From Paramecium pentaurelia (taxonomy: Eukaryota; Ciliophora; Oligohymenophorea; Peniculida; Parameciidae), in assembly GCA_905183005.1 (NCBI GenBank), contig CAJJDO010000171.1, forward strand, positions 62,001 through 126,000: a stretch of 64,000 nt of DNA. The letters run 5' to 3'. The notes under the pieces are model-generated. The model was given only the letters and a program-made list of their open reading frames with translations, was not told where the DNA came from and did not search any database. Each line of letters starts with the position of its first letter. The stretch's first letter is position 1. Shown piece after piece: positions 40,126-52,630 of this stretch. The position numbers and the translations under genes were made by a program.

Positions 40126-40746
40126 ATGAATAGTCTAGTTAAAGAAAGAGATCAATCAGAAATCATGATCTTAAACAATTTAGAAGTTCAATCTTAAATC
40201 AGATCTTCAATATTCCAGTCTAAATTATAATAATCAATCTAAAATATTAGACAATTGACTAAACCTATTGCAATGCATATTGAACCTCAGATCTTGCCTC
40301 TTAATAAACCAGATTAGGAAACCCCTATTAAAAAGTCTTAACATTAAAAATTGAGTTCTGATGGGTTTACTACTTAGACTAAAGGAAGTTAAGTATAAAA
40401 TCAAGTAGATTTTACTCAAAAATTAGTTCAAAATTAATTTGATTTAAGTTATTCTTATAGAAAGAAGGATAATTAAATGATCAAATCAACTGATTATTAG
40501 AGAATCTTTGAACATTATCATCATTCTTCGATTGTTTAAATGATAAGTTCATATGAAGAATGTTTTAAAATTTTAGTAGAATGCAATGATGCATAATTAT
40601 TGAGAATCCCTAGTAATTTGATTTTGGCTATATTAAAAGAAAGAGAGGAATTACAACATTAATGTGTTATGTTAAGAAGAAAACTATATTAATTAGACAG
40701 AGTATATGAATAATAAGAAAGAGTATACTAATAATAGAATGAATGA
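40126..40746 (+). CDS. Unknown protein with C-terminal coiled coil
   Basis: 206 residues, intronless. The first ~130 residues are Gln/Ser/Lys-rich and low-complexity; the end is more ordered, with SSYEECFKILVECNDAQLLR and a predicted coiled coil (LQHQCVMLRRKLYQLDRVYE). No recognisable domain. It lies only 28 nt upstream of the ATAT1 homologue on the same strand, so the two may share a promoter or a transcript. Confidence 0.6.
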
Positions 40747-40774
40747 ATGATTGATATTATAAATTATTAAAATA

Positions 40775-41665
40775 ATGTAATTCAACTTTTACTTATCAAA
40801 ATGTATGACAGTCAATGAAAATGGGATTACAGTATTAAATGGAAATTAAAAGCGTAATCCTTAATTAGATGATATTATTACAATAATGGGTGAAGCTTCT
40901 GCTTTTGTAATTTACATCTATTTTATAAATTAGGCATAAAATTTGAAATAAGTTATTACAAGTCCAATTAGATTCTTTTAAACAGATTAAAAGATGTATA
41001 TTAAATCAGAAGGAAAAGTAATTCTGTGAAATATTTGTCAGCATTGTTTAGGGATTCTAAAAATAGGAAGAAAAAACTTATTTTATAGAGATTTAAATGG
41101 AGTAATTAAAGAAATCTAACCAATTTGTGTTTTAGACTTTTATGTACATGAATCAGTTCAAAGAAAAGGCATAGGCAAAGAACTTTTTGAAGAAATGTTA
41201 AGATAAGAAATGTTGAGACCAGAAAAATTGGGATATGATCGACCATCACCAAAATTATTGGGATTCCTTAAGAAGTACTACAATTTATAAACTTATATAC
41301 CTTAAAATAATAATTATGTTATCTACTCCCAATATTTTGATAATAAATAGACTAATATTTCATAATAATAATTTGCATAAAAAAATCATTAATAATAATA
41401 AAACCCTTAATTAGTTAACTAGTAAACATAATAATAAAGAGTTTAACCATAATAAACTCCATAGAAAATGGATTAATTAGATTAAATGATGCAATAAATG
41501 ACTTTAGAATCAAAATAATAATATTAATCATTTTAAAAAAGTAAAGCTTAACCACCTTGGGCAACTGATTAAAAATAATTTTAAAATGTATAATATATAA
41601 TGATTACATTTTAGATGTATTAAACAACAACTGGACTCATGTCAGCTTAAATTCATAAAAAATGA
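40775..41665 (+). CDS. ATAT1: Alpha-tubulin N-acetyltransferase (MEC-17/ATAT1)
   Basis: 279 residues after removing introns at 40907-40933 (27 nt) and 41018-41041 (24 nt). The family acetylates Lys40 of alpha-tubulin on the luminal side of stable microtubules in cilia and cortex, using acetyl-CoA. Diagnostic blocks: GEASAFAQNLKQVITSPIRF, GILKIGRKNLFYRD, CVLDFYVHESVQRKGIGKEL (acetyl-CoA-binding loop) and RPEKLGYDRPSPKLLGFLKK. The catalytic core ends near residue 185; a Gln-rich disordered tail follows. Both introns are confirmed by these conserved blocks joining in frame. A ciliate would need it for its many cilia. Confidence 0.95.
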
Positions 41666-41978
41666 CTAAAATCAATACTATTTGAAAAAATTATAAAATA
41701 ATAATAATAATTTTCAGCTAAATTCTTTTTGATTAAATTTCTTAAATATTTCAATTGGAAATCTTCTTTAGAATTTAATGTAATTCAGTGCTTGATCTTA
41801 TAAGTAATATATATATGATAGTATATGGAATAATTTAAATAGATTTTTACATACATTCATAAATTTCATTATTTAAAATAATATTTGAATGAAGAAAATA
41901 AGTTTATTACTAATATTCATTAAATATATATTGTTTTTTTTTTCTTGATAATTAATATATATTATAATAAAACAGCTC
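41666..41978. other. Convergent intergenic region, no gene seen
   Basis: About 310 nt between convergent stops of ATAT1 and the next gene, AT-rich with a poly-T run near 41935-41943. Nothing else stands out. Confidence 0.5.
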
Positions 41979-42812
41979 TCAGATACTAATTGCATCAAAT
42001 AACTCTTGTTTTTTCATTCCTTTATGACACCATACAACATGTATATTAGAATAGAATTCTTGCAATCTCTTAATTCTAACATATTTTAACAAAAATGCTT
42101 TGATTGTTTAATTATCGAATTCATCTGGGTACATGAATACATATACTGAATCTCCTATTTTTAAATCAATTAAATTATTATTTTCTATAAAGAAATCTTT
42201 GTATTCTACTTTCATATCTCCAATAAAGTAATCCAATGGTAATTCTGTACAAAAGATCTTACCTTATGAATATGCAAGCAATTCTGGGTAATATAATCCT
42301 AGATCAGATAAGAAATGTTTTTGATATAGTATGTTTATATTCATTTTTTATTATTCCTATTTTTAATTAGTGAGTAAATAGTTTAATCTTTATAAAACTT
42401 CTTATTCATTTGTTATATTCCACTTTTTTATTTTCTGAATAACCAATGTATACACTAATGGTAATGCTTCTGCTAAAGTAATTTATTCTTCTTTTAATGT
42501 AGATGTAAAATGTTTATCTATGATATTTTGATTATCAACTATGATTGAACATGCTAAACTTTCAATTGATTTTCTATAATTAGTTCTCCAATTTTTAGCA
42601 TTAGGATCATGTGTAATGTTTCGAATGAATATACTTTTATCAATATTTTTCTCCATATAATTAATTACTTCTTGACTCTCTTAAAGTTTTTGATTAAATA
42701 AACTAGTCATAAGAAATGGACCAAATTTCTTAATGATAGAGCTAGGTGAATCTAATTATTCTGCTTTACCAATTAATTCGGCTAAATTATGTTTCAAAAA
42801 TGAAAATTTCAT
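41979..42812 (-). CDS. Conserved-looking protein of unknown function
   Basis: 277 residues, intronless (ATG 42812, TGA 41979). It starts MKFSFLKHNLAELIGKAEQL. The composition is well balanced and globular, with no low-complexity run apart from a short Gln/Lys stretch near residue 160. Features are a helical N-terminal half (IIKKFGPFLMTSLFNQKLQE) and a more beta-like C-terminal half with KIGDSVYVFMYPDEFD and SNIHVVWCHKGMKKQELFDA. No signal peptide or TM. I do not recognise the family. Confidence 0.7.
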
Positions 42813-43179
42813 ATTAAATAATATATTTGTTTCATTTTTTTTAAAATACAAAAGTATTTTTTTTATAATCTAATTTATGTATTAAATAAAATTACAATAA
42901 TAACAAATGTACTTATTCTTATTGATAATTATATTATGATTACTTTTACAATATAATTATAATTTTTCTATTTATAAATCATATTAAATGAATTAAATAT
43001 ATACTATTTATAAGTATATTCTTTTTATTCATAAATATTTAAACTCAATTATTTATAATTAATTAGAAAGAATAAATAAAACTATTATATTCTTAATTTA
43101 AATCAAAATATTAGAATGAATGAGAATAATTTAAACTATAAATAATAATTTATGGCTGTATTTATGCAGATATATATGA
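42813..43179. other. Intergenic, no gene seen
   Basis: About 370 nt of AT-rich DNA between two minus-strand genes. Promoter of the 41979-42812 gene is expected here; no motif is recognisable. Confidence 0.5.
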
Positions 43180-44007
43180 TCATTCTCCAATTTAATCTTG
43201 TTCAATTAATTATTCAGCTTATTATACAGCATTATTAATCAAATCTTGAGGGACATTTTGATGTTTACGTCCATTATTATCAGTAATCCAAGTCATTTCA
43301 TATTCATATTTCTTCTCTTTGAATTCTTCATGTGCTAATATTAACCTTAATAATATTAATATATATTTATTACATCTTAGCAATATAGACTAAAGCTTCT
43401 TAACATGTAAGATCTTTGAAATTTCTTCTTTCAAATTCAGATTTACAAACAGCTCTACCTTTTCCATGAGTACATGCATGATAAGCATATTTGTTTCCTG
43501 ATGGTTCAATCATGTACAATTCATAACCATCAAAAGTATTGTAACTGGCAATAAATGCTGAAATAATTAGATGAATATTAATACTTGCAGATCCAAAGGG
43601 TCTTACTCCAGAATACATTGTGTAGGCATGAACATATTATGCTACTCTATCTGATAATACATGAGCAGATGCAGGAATTGCATACATATCTTAATATTAA
43701 GATGATTCTGCTTTTGCTCTTTATAAAATGTTTCTTCCATCTGGCAATTTACCACATAAAGCCATTCCAGTTTAGAGATCTATATTATAGATTCTCTTAT
43801 TTGTATTGTCTTCCAATAATCTAGAAAACTTCTATTTCTCTGCTCCCAATATGACTCCATCTTTACATTTCACTCCAATCACAGTCCTAATTAGATTTAT
43901 TCAAATTACTCTGAATTCTCAACTGCTTTTGTTGCATATTCTACCTAATAGATACGTCCTTCCTAAGAATATGTGGCTACTGATAAATCATACATGCTTC
44001 CACTCAT
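43180..44007 (-). CDS. PSMA3: 20S proteasome subunit alpha type-3 (alpha7)
   Basis: 249 residues after removing introns at 43887-43909 (23 nt), 43558-43584 (27 nt) and 43346-43373 (28 nt). It forms part of the outer ring of the 20S core particle. The proteasome alpha N-terminal signature is complete (YDLSVATYSQEGRIYQVEYA, then KAVENSETVIGVKCKDGVIL), and the middle shows NKRIYNIDLQTGMALCGKL, RVAQYVHAYTMYSGVRPFG and YMIEPSG. The closest match by eye is PSMA3, based on KAVENS and the VRPFG-SA segment. Alpha subunits are catalytically inactive. All three introns are confirmed by conserved blocks. It is divergent from the next gene with 69 nt between start codons. Confidence 0.95.
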
Positions 44008-44076
44008 TTTTTTTAAAGATAATATTTAAATTAAATCACATAAGTATTAATTTATAATTTATAATATATAATACTA
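44008..44076. promoter_or_regulatory. 69-nt bidirectional promoter region
   Basis: Only 69 nt separate the start codons of PSMA3 (minus) and the gene at 44077 (plus). It must hold the 5' UTRs and core promoters of both. The sequence is almost pure A/T. Confidence 0.6.
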
Positions 44077-46531
44077 ATGGGATGTATGAATGCTTCTGGA
44101 TATATATCAGGACCTATTGAACCATTCTATTAATCCAATAAATCAAATTTTGAAGCATTTTTAATTGAATAATTAACACTCTTAGGATTCCAAGAAAGTC
44201 AAATTGTAATTTCAAAAACAATAGAAATCAAATTCATGTATCAATTTATCATTATCTATCCTATAGACCCTATCTTAAAGAATTACAAACCTCTATTTAA
44301 TAAGACATCCATTCACCCTTTCATAATAATATATACTTGATTCCAGTCTTAACCAATTAACTAAGAGAAATTTACATCAAAACATCAGAATTCTTAATTA
44401 GATTTCAAGATTACAAATTAAATACATTAATAAATAAAGTTGGTCTCAAATATTAAGCTCTCCTTAGAGTAGGTGATCTATTCCCAAAATAATTAAATTT
44501 AAGATTTTATAATAATTAGATCTCCAAAATTCAAATAGATCCCAATATCATTATCATTGTCATAAATTAAATTGATATTGGTTATGCACTTTTACAATTC
44601 ATTAAAGATCTTAATCAAATATATTTACTTGTCTTTCGTTATGATGAAAATGATAATTAAAACATTAACTTATTCATTGAAACAAATTCATTACAAAAGT
44701 ATCATCTCTATAATCCCTAGTTGTTCAGTAATAATTGGTGTCGATGACAAAGAAGATAGATACAATACTATTATTAATCTTTATACCAAAGTTATCAAAA
44801 AATAAAAGAAAAATTAGAATTCTGATTCACATTCCAGAATACTTACTCAATTCTTAAATCAAGAAGATCAAGAGTAATTTTGGGATGATGGAACTCTCAT
44901 TTTCAATTTTTTAAATTCAACCCAAACTCATATATCCACCAATACATCAATAATTACAATATAGAATTACAAAATCATTACAATAAACGAATTTAATACT
45001 AAAGACTAATAATTTCATACTTAGAAGTCTTTACAAGATAAAAAACATATAGATTAATATATCTATAAGTCAATAAAGTAAATCATGATTAAAGAACTTA
45101 TTTAAGCACTTTAATTGAAATCTTCTTAATTCTCTCAATATTTCAAATTAAAATTGTCAACACAAAAGATTTATAAAGATTTGAAATTGTAATAAAAAAT
45201 TTATATGTCTTCACAATTGAAATTACAAAATGTTAATGAAATTGAGAGTAAAACTTAAGAAATATTAACCATCATCAAAAAAGCTTCTTATGATACTTTA
45301 ATTATTAAATAATCTTCAAAATTCTAATTACCTAATAAAATAAGAATTTATCAGATTTTATAATAAATTTTCATAGATCAAGATATTAATCAAGTATAAA
45401 TTATGATTAATTCCATTTTACATATATAATGGAGTCTTGGAGATGAAATCATTAATAGTCAATTCAATATTAAAAATTAGAATTATTAAAATTATAAATA
45501 TAAATGGAAAATGATTAAATTTTATGATAATTTCAAAATCATCAATCTTGCTCAACCTAAAAAATAATAAGTCTACTTTTAAGCTAAATAATTGATAAAA
45601 TGTTTAATTCGAAAATCTGATTAAGAAATAGTAAATAAAATTACAAATTAAATAATACTTGATAAATGGAATTTAAATGAAGAATACTATCCTATTTGTG
45701 ATGTTTATTAGATTTCATTTATTAATTCAACTTCAGTTGATGAAACTTCTCAATATCAAGAGAAACTAGATAAAATAGTAGTCTCGTAAGAGGTATTCAA
45801 TTATCTTTATTATTATTAAGAATTAATATTTGATCATCTTTTTAATGGATTACTAGGATCCTCAAAGGATTAGTTAATTAGATTAAATAATTTCTCTCCC
45901 TTTACAATTAGATATCAAATTAATTATTTTAAGCAATTCTGAATTTGATAATGATAATTTTGAACAATTATTGAATAAGAAGAAAATTGAAAAAAGAATA
46001 TATTAAAAAAACATTTAATTTTGGTTTCCCATTTAATCCTAAATAAATGAAATGCCATTTTCCCAATATTTGGAAATCTTCTATAATCTCAATTAAAAAG
46101 AAAATGTCATTATTATTAACAATAAATAATTATTGTGTCATAAAATAACAGGATTTCATTTAATAACAATGTTATAGGAGAGAAATTATTAAGATGATGA
46201 TAAGAAATAATATAATTATTATTAAAGTAAAAATCAATAGAGAATTGTAAATAATGAGTAATTAAAAAAAGTAAGATAGTAATTGAAATAAAATATTGAG
46301 AAGGAAATTAAATAATAATAATAATTATCATTATAGAATGAATAGGATCATTAAACAAATATGATATTCGATTTTAAATGGGCAAAAGAGAAGACTATTA
46401 AGTTGGATGGATAGTAGAAGGTATCAGTTGTTTCTAAACAATACTTAAAACCTATATTCAATAATAATAGTGGAATATAATTTGAAATATTTTAATAGAT
46501 AATATCTAATAAACAATACGATTTTCAATGA
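44077..46531 (+). CDS. Large unknown protein with acylation-type N-terminus
   Basis: 789 residues after removing introns at 44238-44266 (29 nt), 44728-44755 (28 nt) and 45793-45820 (28 nt). The N-terminus MGCMNASGY has Gly2 and Cys3 and could be myristoylated and palmitoylated. The body is helical, with QDYKLNTLINKVGLKYQALL, a hydrophobic beta-like stretch (PNIIIIVINQIDIGYALLQF), and near residue 590 a block with alternating hydrophobics (QYLIIFLMDYQDPQRI, then LPLQLDIKLIILSNSEFD) that resembles a P-loop NTPase Walker B/sensor region, although I find no Walker A. The tail is rich in Gln, Asn and Lys. Family not recognised. Frame changes at each intron are required by the flanking reading frames, so the model is reasonably firm. 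Confidence 0.65.
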
Positions 46532-46823
46532 TTTGGTAATAAATATAATAAAAACTTCATTTATTAATTTGAGTTTATGTATTTTATAATAATTTTATTA
46601 TTATTTTCTTTTTAAAATAAGATATTTTGATATTTTATTTAAGATGCATTAATATCCATTAAGATTTATATGATAAATGAGATAAAAGAAATAAGAAAAT
46701 AAAAAAAGAATATTTATTATTAAATAATAACGTTTATGTAAGATTGAGGTGAATTAAATTGAATTATGAAAGAATGAACTTGATTAGATTAATTAAATTC
46801 TTGTTTATTAATATTAATAAAAA

Positions 46824-49703
46824 ATGTAATAAAATAACCGTGTTATTTATGAGTTAGAGGATGATGAGGATATAAAGTAGGCTCCATTTCCAAAATCTTA
46901 AGTATATGATGTTTGTAATAATGAAAGGCGATAAAAATTGATAGAAAATTAGGTGCAGCATCGTATATAAAATGGGGAACACTTTATAATTATTACTTCT
47001 CATTTGATTTAAAAAAGGGTAGACTATTATGTTACAAGACTCAACAATCTAATAGTTATAATAATTATTATTCTTTGAATAAGGGAGATTTTGTGAGAGA
47101 TGAAGTTGATATATAAAAATGTGAATAATCTTTAAGAAAGAAAAAAAATTATTAATAAGCTAATGATTAGAAAGTAATATAAAAGATTATAATTTAAGTC
47201 AGTGATATATGTGAGAACAGCTAAAGGAAGAGTATTTAAATTGATGATAGATGAAAACGAAAATTATGATAAGATTTTAGGATATTTGCAGATTTGTTTC
47301 TCTTCAAAAATGTAAAATGTAAAAGCATTTTATGCTCTTTTGGGAATTGGACTTGTAAAGATTGATGGGAATGAATTTAAATTAACAACAGGAGTTGTAG
47401 TTTCTTTAAATGATTGGTCCATAAACAACAATAATAATTATTTGTTAAAAAATGATAATGGATTTAATTTATTAATAAGTAATATTGAATTACTGGGAGG
47501 TATAATAGGATCATTCTATAAATAACATGAAATCTTAGGAATCATATTTAATCCATCAACATAAACTATAGATATAATATTATTTGATAATTTTTAGTAA
47601 TCTATTTTAATATAATTATTAGAAATCCTAAAGTTTTACATTAAGCTATATTCAAATTGGTTAAATTTTCTAAAAAGAAAGTGTTACCATCAGGTAAAGG
47701 TTAGTTATTGAAATTAAAAACTGATATTGCTGAATTCAATTAAAATGATTATATTGAAATAGCTAAAAATGACAATGTAAAAATATACATTCATACAACA
47801 AAATTAAATGTGGCAGATTATGCTTTAATATAAGGTAGTATGTTTTCTGCATAATATGTTGATGATTAAAATGATTTAGATGGAGATAAATTGTTATCAA
47901 ATAATGCTCTTGAATTTTATAAGAAGAATTTTAAAAGATTGAATAATTAAGATGATGAAACTAAAGAATTCATTATTGTAAGTAAATAACAAACTTAAGT
48001 TTTTATGATGAATACTTAACCATCACCAAATAAAGGAAGTGCCTAAAAATAGAATTCATTTAAATTTGATGATATTAGTGATGAAAGTATTGGAAATGGA
48101 TCAGGTGTACAAATAGCTAAGAGTATTAAAGGTAAGACTTTAGATGATGGTTTTGTTTAGTCCATATGAAGAGATAAGTCAATGGTGTCACCGATTCGAG
48201 TCCAAAAGTGTAATTTACTAGTGAATTTTAAGGAAATGGATTTGAATCTGCTGTTGATTATGCAAATGAATTGAATGAATAAAAATAAAGAGATAATGAT
48301 AAGAATGAAAATTGTGATATCAATGGGAATGGTAATTGCAATAATAATAAATAAGAAGTATTTGAAAATTAAATGATTAATAATACAAGATAGATATAAT
48401 ATGAAGAGTAATAGTAAATAATAGTAGAAGTTAAAAATGAATAATAATTACTTTAGCATAAACCTAGTAAAACAGAATAAAATCAAGAAGAAGATTCAGA
48501 TGAAATAGATCTTGTTAAAGTTTCAATTGTATTTGATGAAGGAGAACATTGTAATTATAGAGATTATAATACAATTATGAATTATGCATTAAATTTTAAG
48601 AAAGTTGATTATAAGGATGAATATAGAGTATCATAAGCTCATAAAAAAGGAGGTACAGCTTGTTAAGATGAAAAAATGATTGAATTAGCAAGAAGTGTTG
48701 GAAAGAATATGATAAAATAAGTAGGTCAGAAATTGCTTAGTGGAAATTTCAATTTAACAACAGTTTCTTTTCCTGTAATTTGATTTCTTTTTAATATTTT
48801 AGATTAAAGCTATGATACCTAAATCAGCCTTAGAAAAAACATTTATGTAAACAATTCTCTTTCCTTTGTATATGAATAAGGCAGCATCTCTATAAAAGCC
48901 ATTAGAAAGAATGAAACTTAGTATAGTTGCTCTCATATCTAATTACATCTAGGCTAATTCATTTCTTAAACCTCTCAATCCCATCTTAGGTGAAACCTTT
49001 GAAGGTGGCTATGAAGATGGTACTTAACTCTATTGTGAATAAGTAAATTAAAAATAACTATTATTATAGATATCTCATCATCCTCCTTTATCTTATTTTC
49101 TTGTTTATGGACCAAAGAAATCTTATAAATTTTTCGGATATTCTCTTTATGAAGCAAAAGCAGGTTTAAATTCATTGACAATTTTAAATCATGGAAAAAG
49201 AACAATTTAATTTCTAGATCAAAAGATAATTTGTACTTTTTCATCTGAACATTATTCAGGTACATTCTTTGGAACAATGAAAAATGAATCTTAAGGAGCT
49301 CTTTCGTTTATAGATGAAGCTAATAGTATTAAATATTATATATTTAGATTTAAATTGTATTGTTTAATTGGGAAAAGTGAAAAATAAACCAACAGATTAT
49401 TTTGAAGGTGAAATTAAATAAGGAAAAACAGTGCTTAGTAAATTATTTGGAAGTTATATGGGTTTTGCTGATTTTGATGGGATTAGATATTGGGATGCTA
49501 GAGTAATAAAACCATTTGCAATGTAAATATTGAAATCAAATTTGGAATCAGATCATACAAAGAGAACCGATAGAATTTGTATGATTGCTGGTGATATGAA
49601 TAAGGCATAAGTTGAAAAGGAAAAGTTAGAATAATTATAAAGAAATGATGCAGCTTTAAGAAAAGAATTCTTAAAATAAAAAAAGAAAAAAGATTAAAAA
49701 TGA
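46824..49703 (+). CDS. Oxysterol-binding-protein-related protein (PH + ORD)
   Basis: 898 residues after removing seven introns: 46902-46927, 47174-47198, 47597-47622, 48132-48160, 48775-48802, 49043-49069 and 49326-49347 (22-29 nt). ORPs move sterols and phosphoinositides between membranes at contact sites. Residues ~30-130 look like a PH domain (GAASYIKWGTLYNYYF, then GRLLCYKT). A long Asn/Gln-rich middle follows. The ORD spans residues ~590-890: LLSGNFNLTTVSFPIKAMIP, NPILGETFEGGY, the ORP signature CEQISHHPPLSYF, NLNCIVQLGKVKNKPTDYFEG and a C-terminal RYWDARVIKPF. The signature histidine pair that binds PI4P phosphate is present. The start of the lipin gene is only 22 nt downstream. A possible shorter start cannot be excluded. 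Confidence 0.93.
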
Positions 49704-49725
49704 TTAATATATATTATTAATAATA

Positions 49726-51697
49726 ATGACCTCTATAACTTAAAAGATTATATCCAAATTTGATCCAAGACAAGTAATCTATCTAAATCTAATCTTTTTT
49801 AGTATTATCTAAGTGGATGTATTGATATAATTGTTGTTTAATAACATAATGGATCCTTGAAATCTACTCCATTTCATGTTAGATTTGGAAAATATGATGG
49901 TTAAGATTATTAAGTTGATATTATTGTAAATGGAAAATTAACTAATGTGAAAATGAGATTAGGAAAAGAAGGTTCAGCATACTTTGAAAAAAGTACTTAT
50001 TCTTCCGGTTATTAATCTGATGATACATTTTCTGAGAAAAATTCGTATAATTACAAATCTAAACAATTTAGACTCTTTGATGAAGCATCAAACTTTAGAT
50101 AACCACATCATTATAAAAAACCTGATGATTTATTCAATAGTGATAAGAAAAATAGTAATTGGCTTCAAACTTTAAAATTTTGGGGAAAAGGGTCTAATTA
50201 AAAAAAAGATGATGGAGTTAAGATTGAAACACAAAATAACCTTAAAGAATTTTAATAAGTAGATACGTCATCTTTAGTAATTTTATTATCATCATATTAG
50301 GGATTATCATAAATATAATTACAAAAATAATTTCAATAGTAATAATTAGAAAAACATATCTAAACAATTGATTTTGAGAAAGACAATATTACTTATAGTG
50401 ATAGAGAGACCTTATCTCCACGTTAATCAGTTATGGAACTCTCTCTTTGTGGTCAATATTAAATTTTATAATAAAATTTAACATAAACTTAAAAATTGCA
50501 ACTATTTGAATAACACAAAATTTCCTTTTCAATATTTGAGAAAGATTCAATTAAAATAATAAATCATAAAGATCTCGTTTTTAAAATAGGAGATAAGTTC
50601 TTTAGTAGAGAGGCTGGAATAATATAATTATTAGCTAAACAAGTCTATAATTAAGATATAGTTATTGATAGTTTAGATTAATAGAAGAAGTAGAATACAT
50701 AATAATAATAATAATAATGGTATAGTGTTCTCTTTGGTAAGAAGAAAGGATCAGATTAAATTGAATAAAATAATAATACTTAAAGATTAAATACTAATGA
50801 CTAAAGTTAAAAATAACATCAATAATTTAAATCTTAAGATAGACTTAGAAAAATGAGTGAGGATACTGTTGATACATTTAGTACAACTTCAATCTAAAAA
50901 AGAAGAAAATCATTAAGACCAATACTTAAACCTCATTCATCAATTTTAAAATAATTAGGATTATAAAAAGGTGATAATAAAATTACATACAGATTATGTA
51001 TACCTAAAAAGAATGATATTGTTGAATTACATGGAACTATTTACTTGTATGATTAAAAAACTAAATTGGTCATATCAGATATTGATGGAACAATAACTAA
51101 ATCAGATATATTAGGTTAATTAATGCCAAAATTAGGAACTGATTGGAATCATGATGGAGTAGCTAATCTTTATTAAAATATACAATCTATGGGATATAAT
51201 ATTATCTATTTAACAGCAAGAGCAATAGGTTAAGCAGATCAAACTAAAGATTTTATTTAAAATCTACAATAACAAAATACTAAATTACCTAAAGGACCTG
51301 TAATTTTGAGTCCTGATAGTTTGTTTCCTGCATTTAAGAGAGAAGTAATCGACAGAACTCCTGAATTATTCAAAATTACAGCATTAAAAGAAATAAGAAA
51401 TTTGTTTATTGGAGAAAGTCCATTTTATTGTGGATTTGGAAATAGAATAACAGTATTTTAATATTTATATATTAGGATTCTACAGCTTATTAAGCAGTTA
51501 ATGTAGATATAAGTCGAATATTCATAATAGATCCTGAAAGCAATATTCATAAATATAATACTGATGAAATTACTACATATGTTGAGATGAATAAGAATAT
51601 CCATCTATATTTCCCTCCTGTTGATGAAGAAGAGTATTAATCTTAAAATTTCTGGAAGATTCCTATCAGTAACAATGTTGATATAAATTATTCATGA
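49726..51697 (+). CDS. LPIN: Lipin phosphatidate phosphatase
   Basis: 639 residues after removing introns at 49774-49802 (29 nt) and 51453-51475 (23 nt). Lipins dephosphorylate phosphatidic acid to diacylglycerol at the ER or nuclear envelope, feeding both membrane and storage lipid synthesis. The N-LIP domain is clear: YLSGCIDIIVVQQHNGSLKS, TPFHVRFGKYDG, then the MRLGKEGSAYF block. The C-LIP/LNS2 domain carries the HAD catalytic motif DIDGTIT (DxDxT) near residue 430, ILYLTARAIGQADQT, GPVILSPD and GFGNRIT. All catalytic residues are present. The middle is Gln-rich. Its TGA overlaps the ATG of the next gene as ATGA (51694-51697); it follows the ORP gene by 22 nt. Confidence 0.95.
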
Positions 51698-52630
51698 TTT
51701 TTCTTTTTATTAGATTATATTAGTATTTCTAATAGCATTATTTAGTATTTATATTCCTTTTCTAATATATTAAAGCTTCAATCCAATTCAATTTAGGATA
51801 AGATTGCTATATTAATTTAAGAATAATTATAATTAATATGCAACTAATGAATTCGATTCTTTTGGATCTGATTAAGACCAGTATGAAAAAGTTGAAAATC
51901 TTATAAGTAATGCATACACAAACTATATGATAAAGAACTCTTTTTTGGATAAATAGAAAGAAAATTAGAGTATTTTGAATAGCAATAAAGTTATAAAGAC
52001 CCAGAAGAGTATCAAAGGTGATAATTAATATGAATGCTATAATTTTAATTACAAAAACTATTAGAATTTGAGTATCACTCTTAATAGATTTGATTTTAAA
52101 TATTCAAGAAATATTAATAGAATAATGACTAAGGTTTTTGATGGGAGTACTATTGTATAGATTTACAATTTAGTATCAAAGAAAATCAAAATGAAAAAAC
52201 GCCTTTTAAATTAAAGAAGTTGAAGAATATTATATTTGATTTCATTTCAAAGTAAAAAATGATTGCATTTTTTGAATAAACATTAAACATGAAATCAAAG
52301 GTACTTATATTGTATTTATGATTAGTTGATTGTTATGAAGAGATAATTGGATCTTTTGCTCCTTAAAAAACATATAAAAATATTGGACATGGAATTTTAA
52401 TTGAGATTTATTACAAGAAGCAAGGGAAATTGTTTATATGTAATTTGATTATTATTTTGAAATTTCAAAAGATTGGTTATTTTAATTCACATTATTTATA
52501 TGTAACTGTTATTGATGAATACACATTAATATTAACTATTTTCATAACATTTTACTTGACTTCTAACTATGTAAGTAGTTTAAAATCAGATTGGAAGCAT
52601 GGGATAGGCCATGATCGTTTAGATGAATGA
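51694..52630 (+). CDS. Two-transmembrane protein, exon structure partly unresolved
   Basis: A coding region between lipin and scramblase. The best model starts at the ATG overlapping lipin's stop, with a 23-nt intron (51728-51750). An N-terminal TM segment (IYIPFLIYQ, or IILVFLIALFSIYIPFLIYQ if read without that intron) is followed by SFNPIQFRIRLLYQFKNNYN and a hydrophilic, probably luminal region with YECYNFNYKNYQNLSITLNR, then KTYKNIGHGILIEIYYKKQG, a C-terminal TM (LILTIFITFYLTSNYV) and a short tail ending GHDRLDE. Two internal frame changes, near 52130-52200 and 52300-52330, imply introns whose borders I could not fix. The topology (TM, lumen, TM) is shared by several ER and ciliary proteins but no family is recognised. 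It may be fused to a neighbour by splicing. Confidence 0.5.

Noticed and set aside
48190..48215. tRNA-like T-arm sequence (gattcgagtcc)
   Set aside because: No matching acceptor, D-arm or anticodon arm around it; it lies in a continuous coding exon of the ORP gene.
52090..52210. 14-nt intron in the two-TM gene
   Set aside because: It would restore frame but is shorter than any other intron here; the boundary is left unresolved instead.
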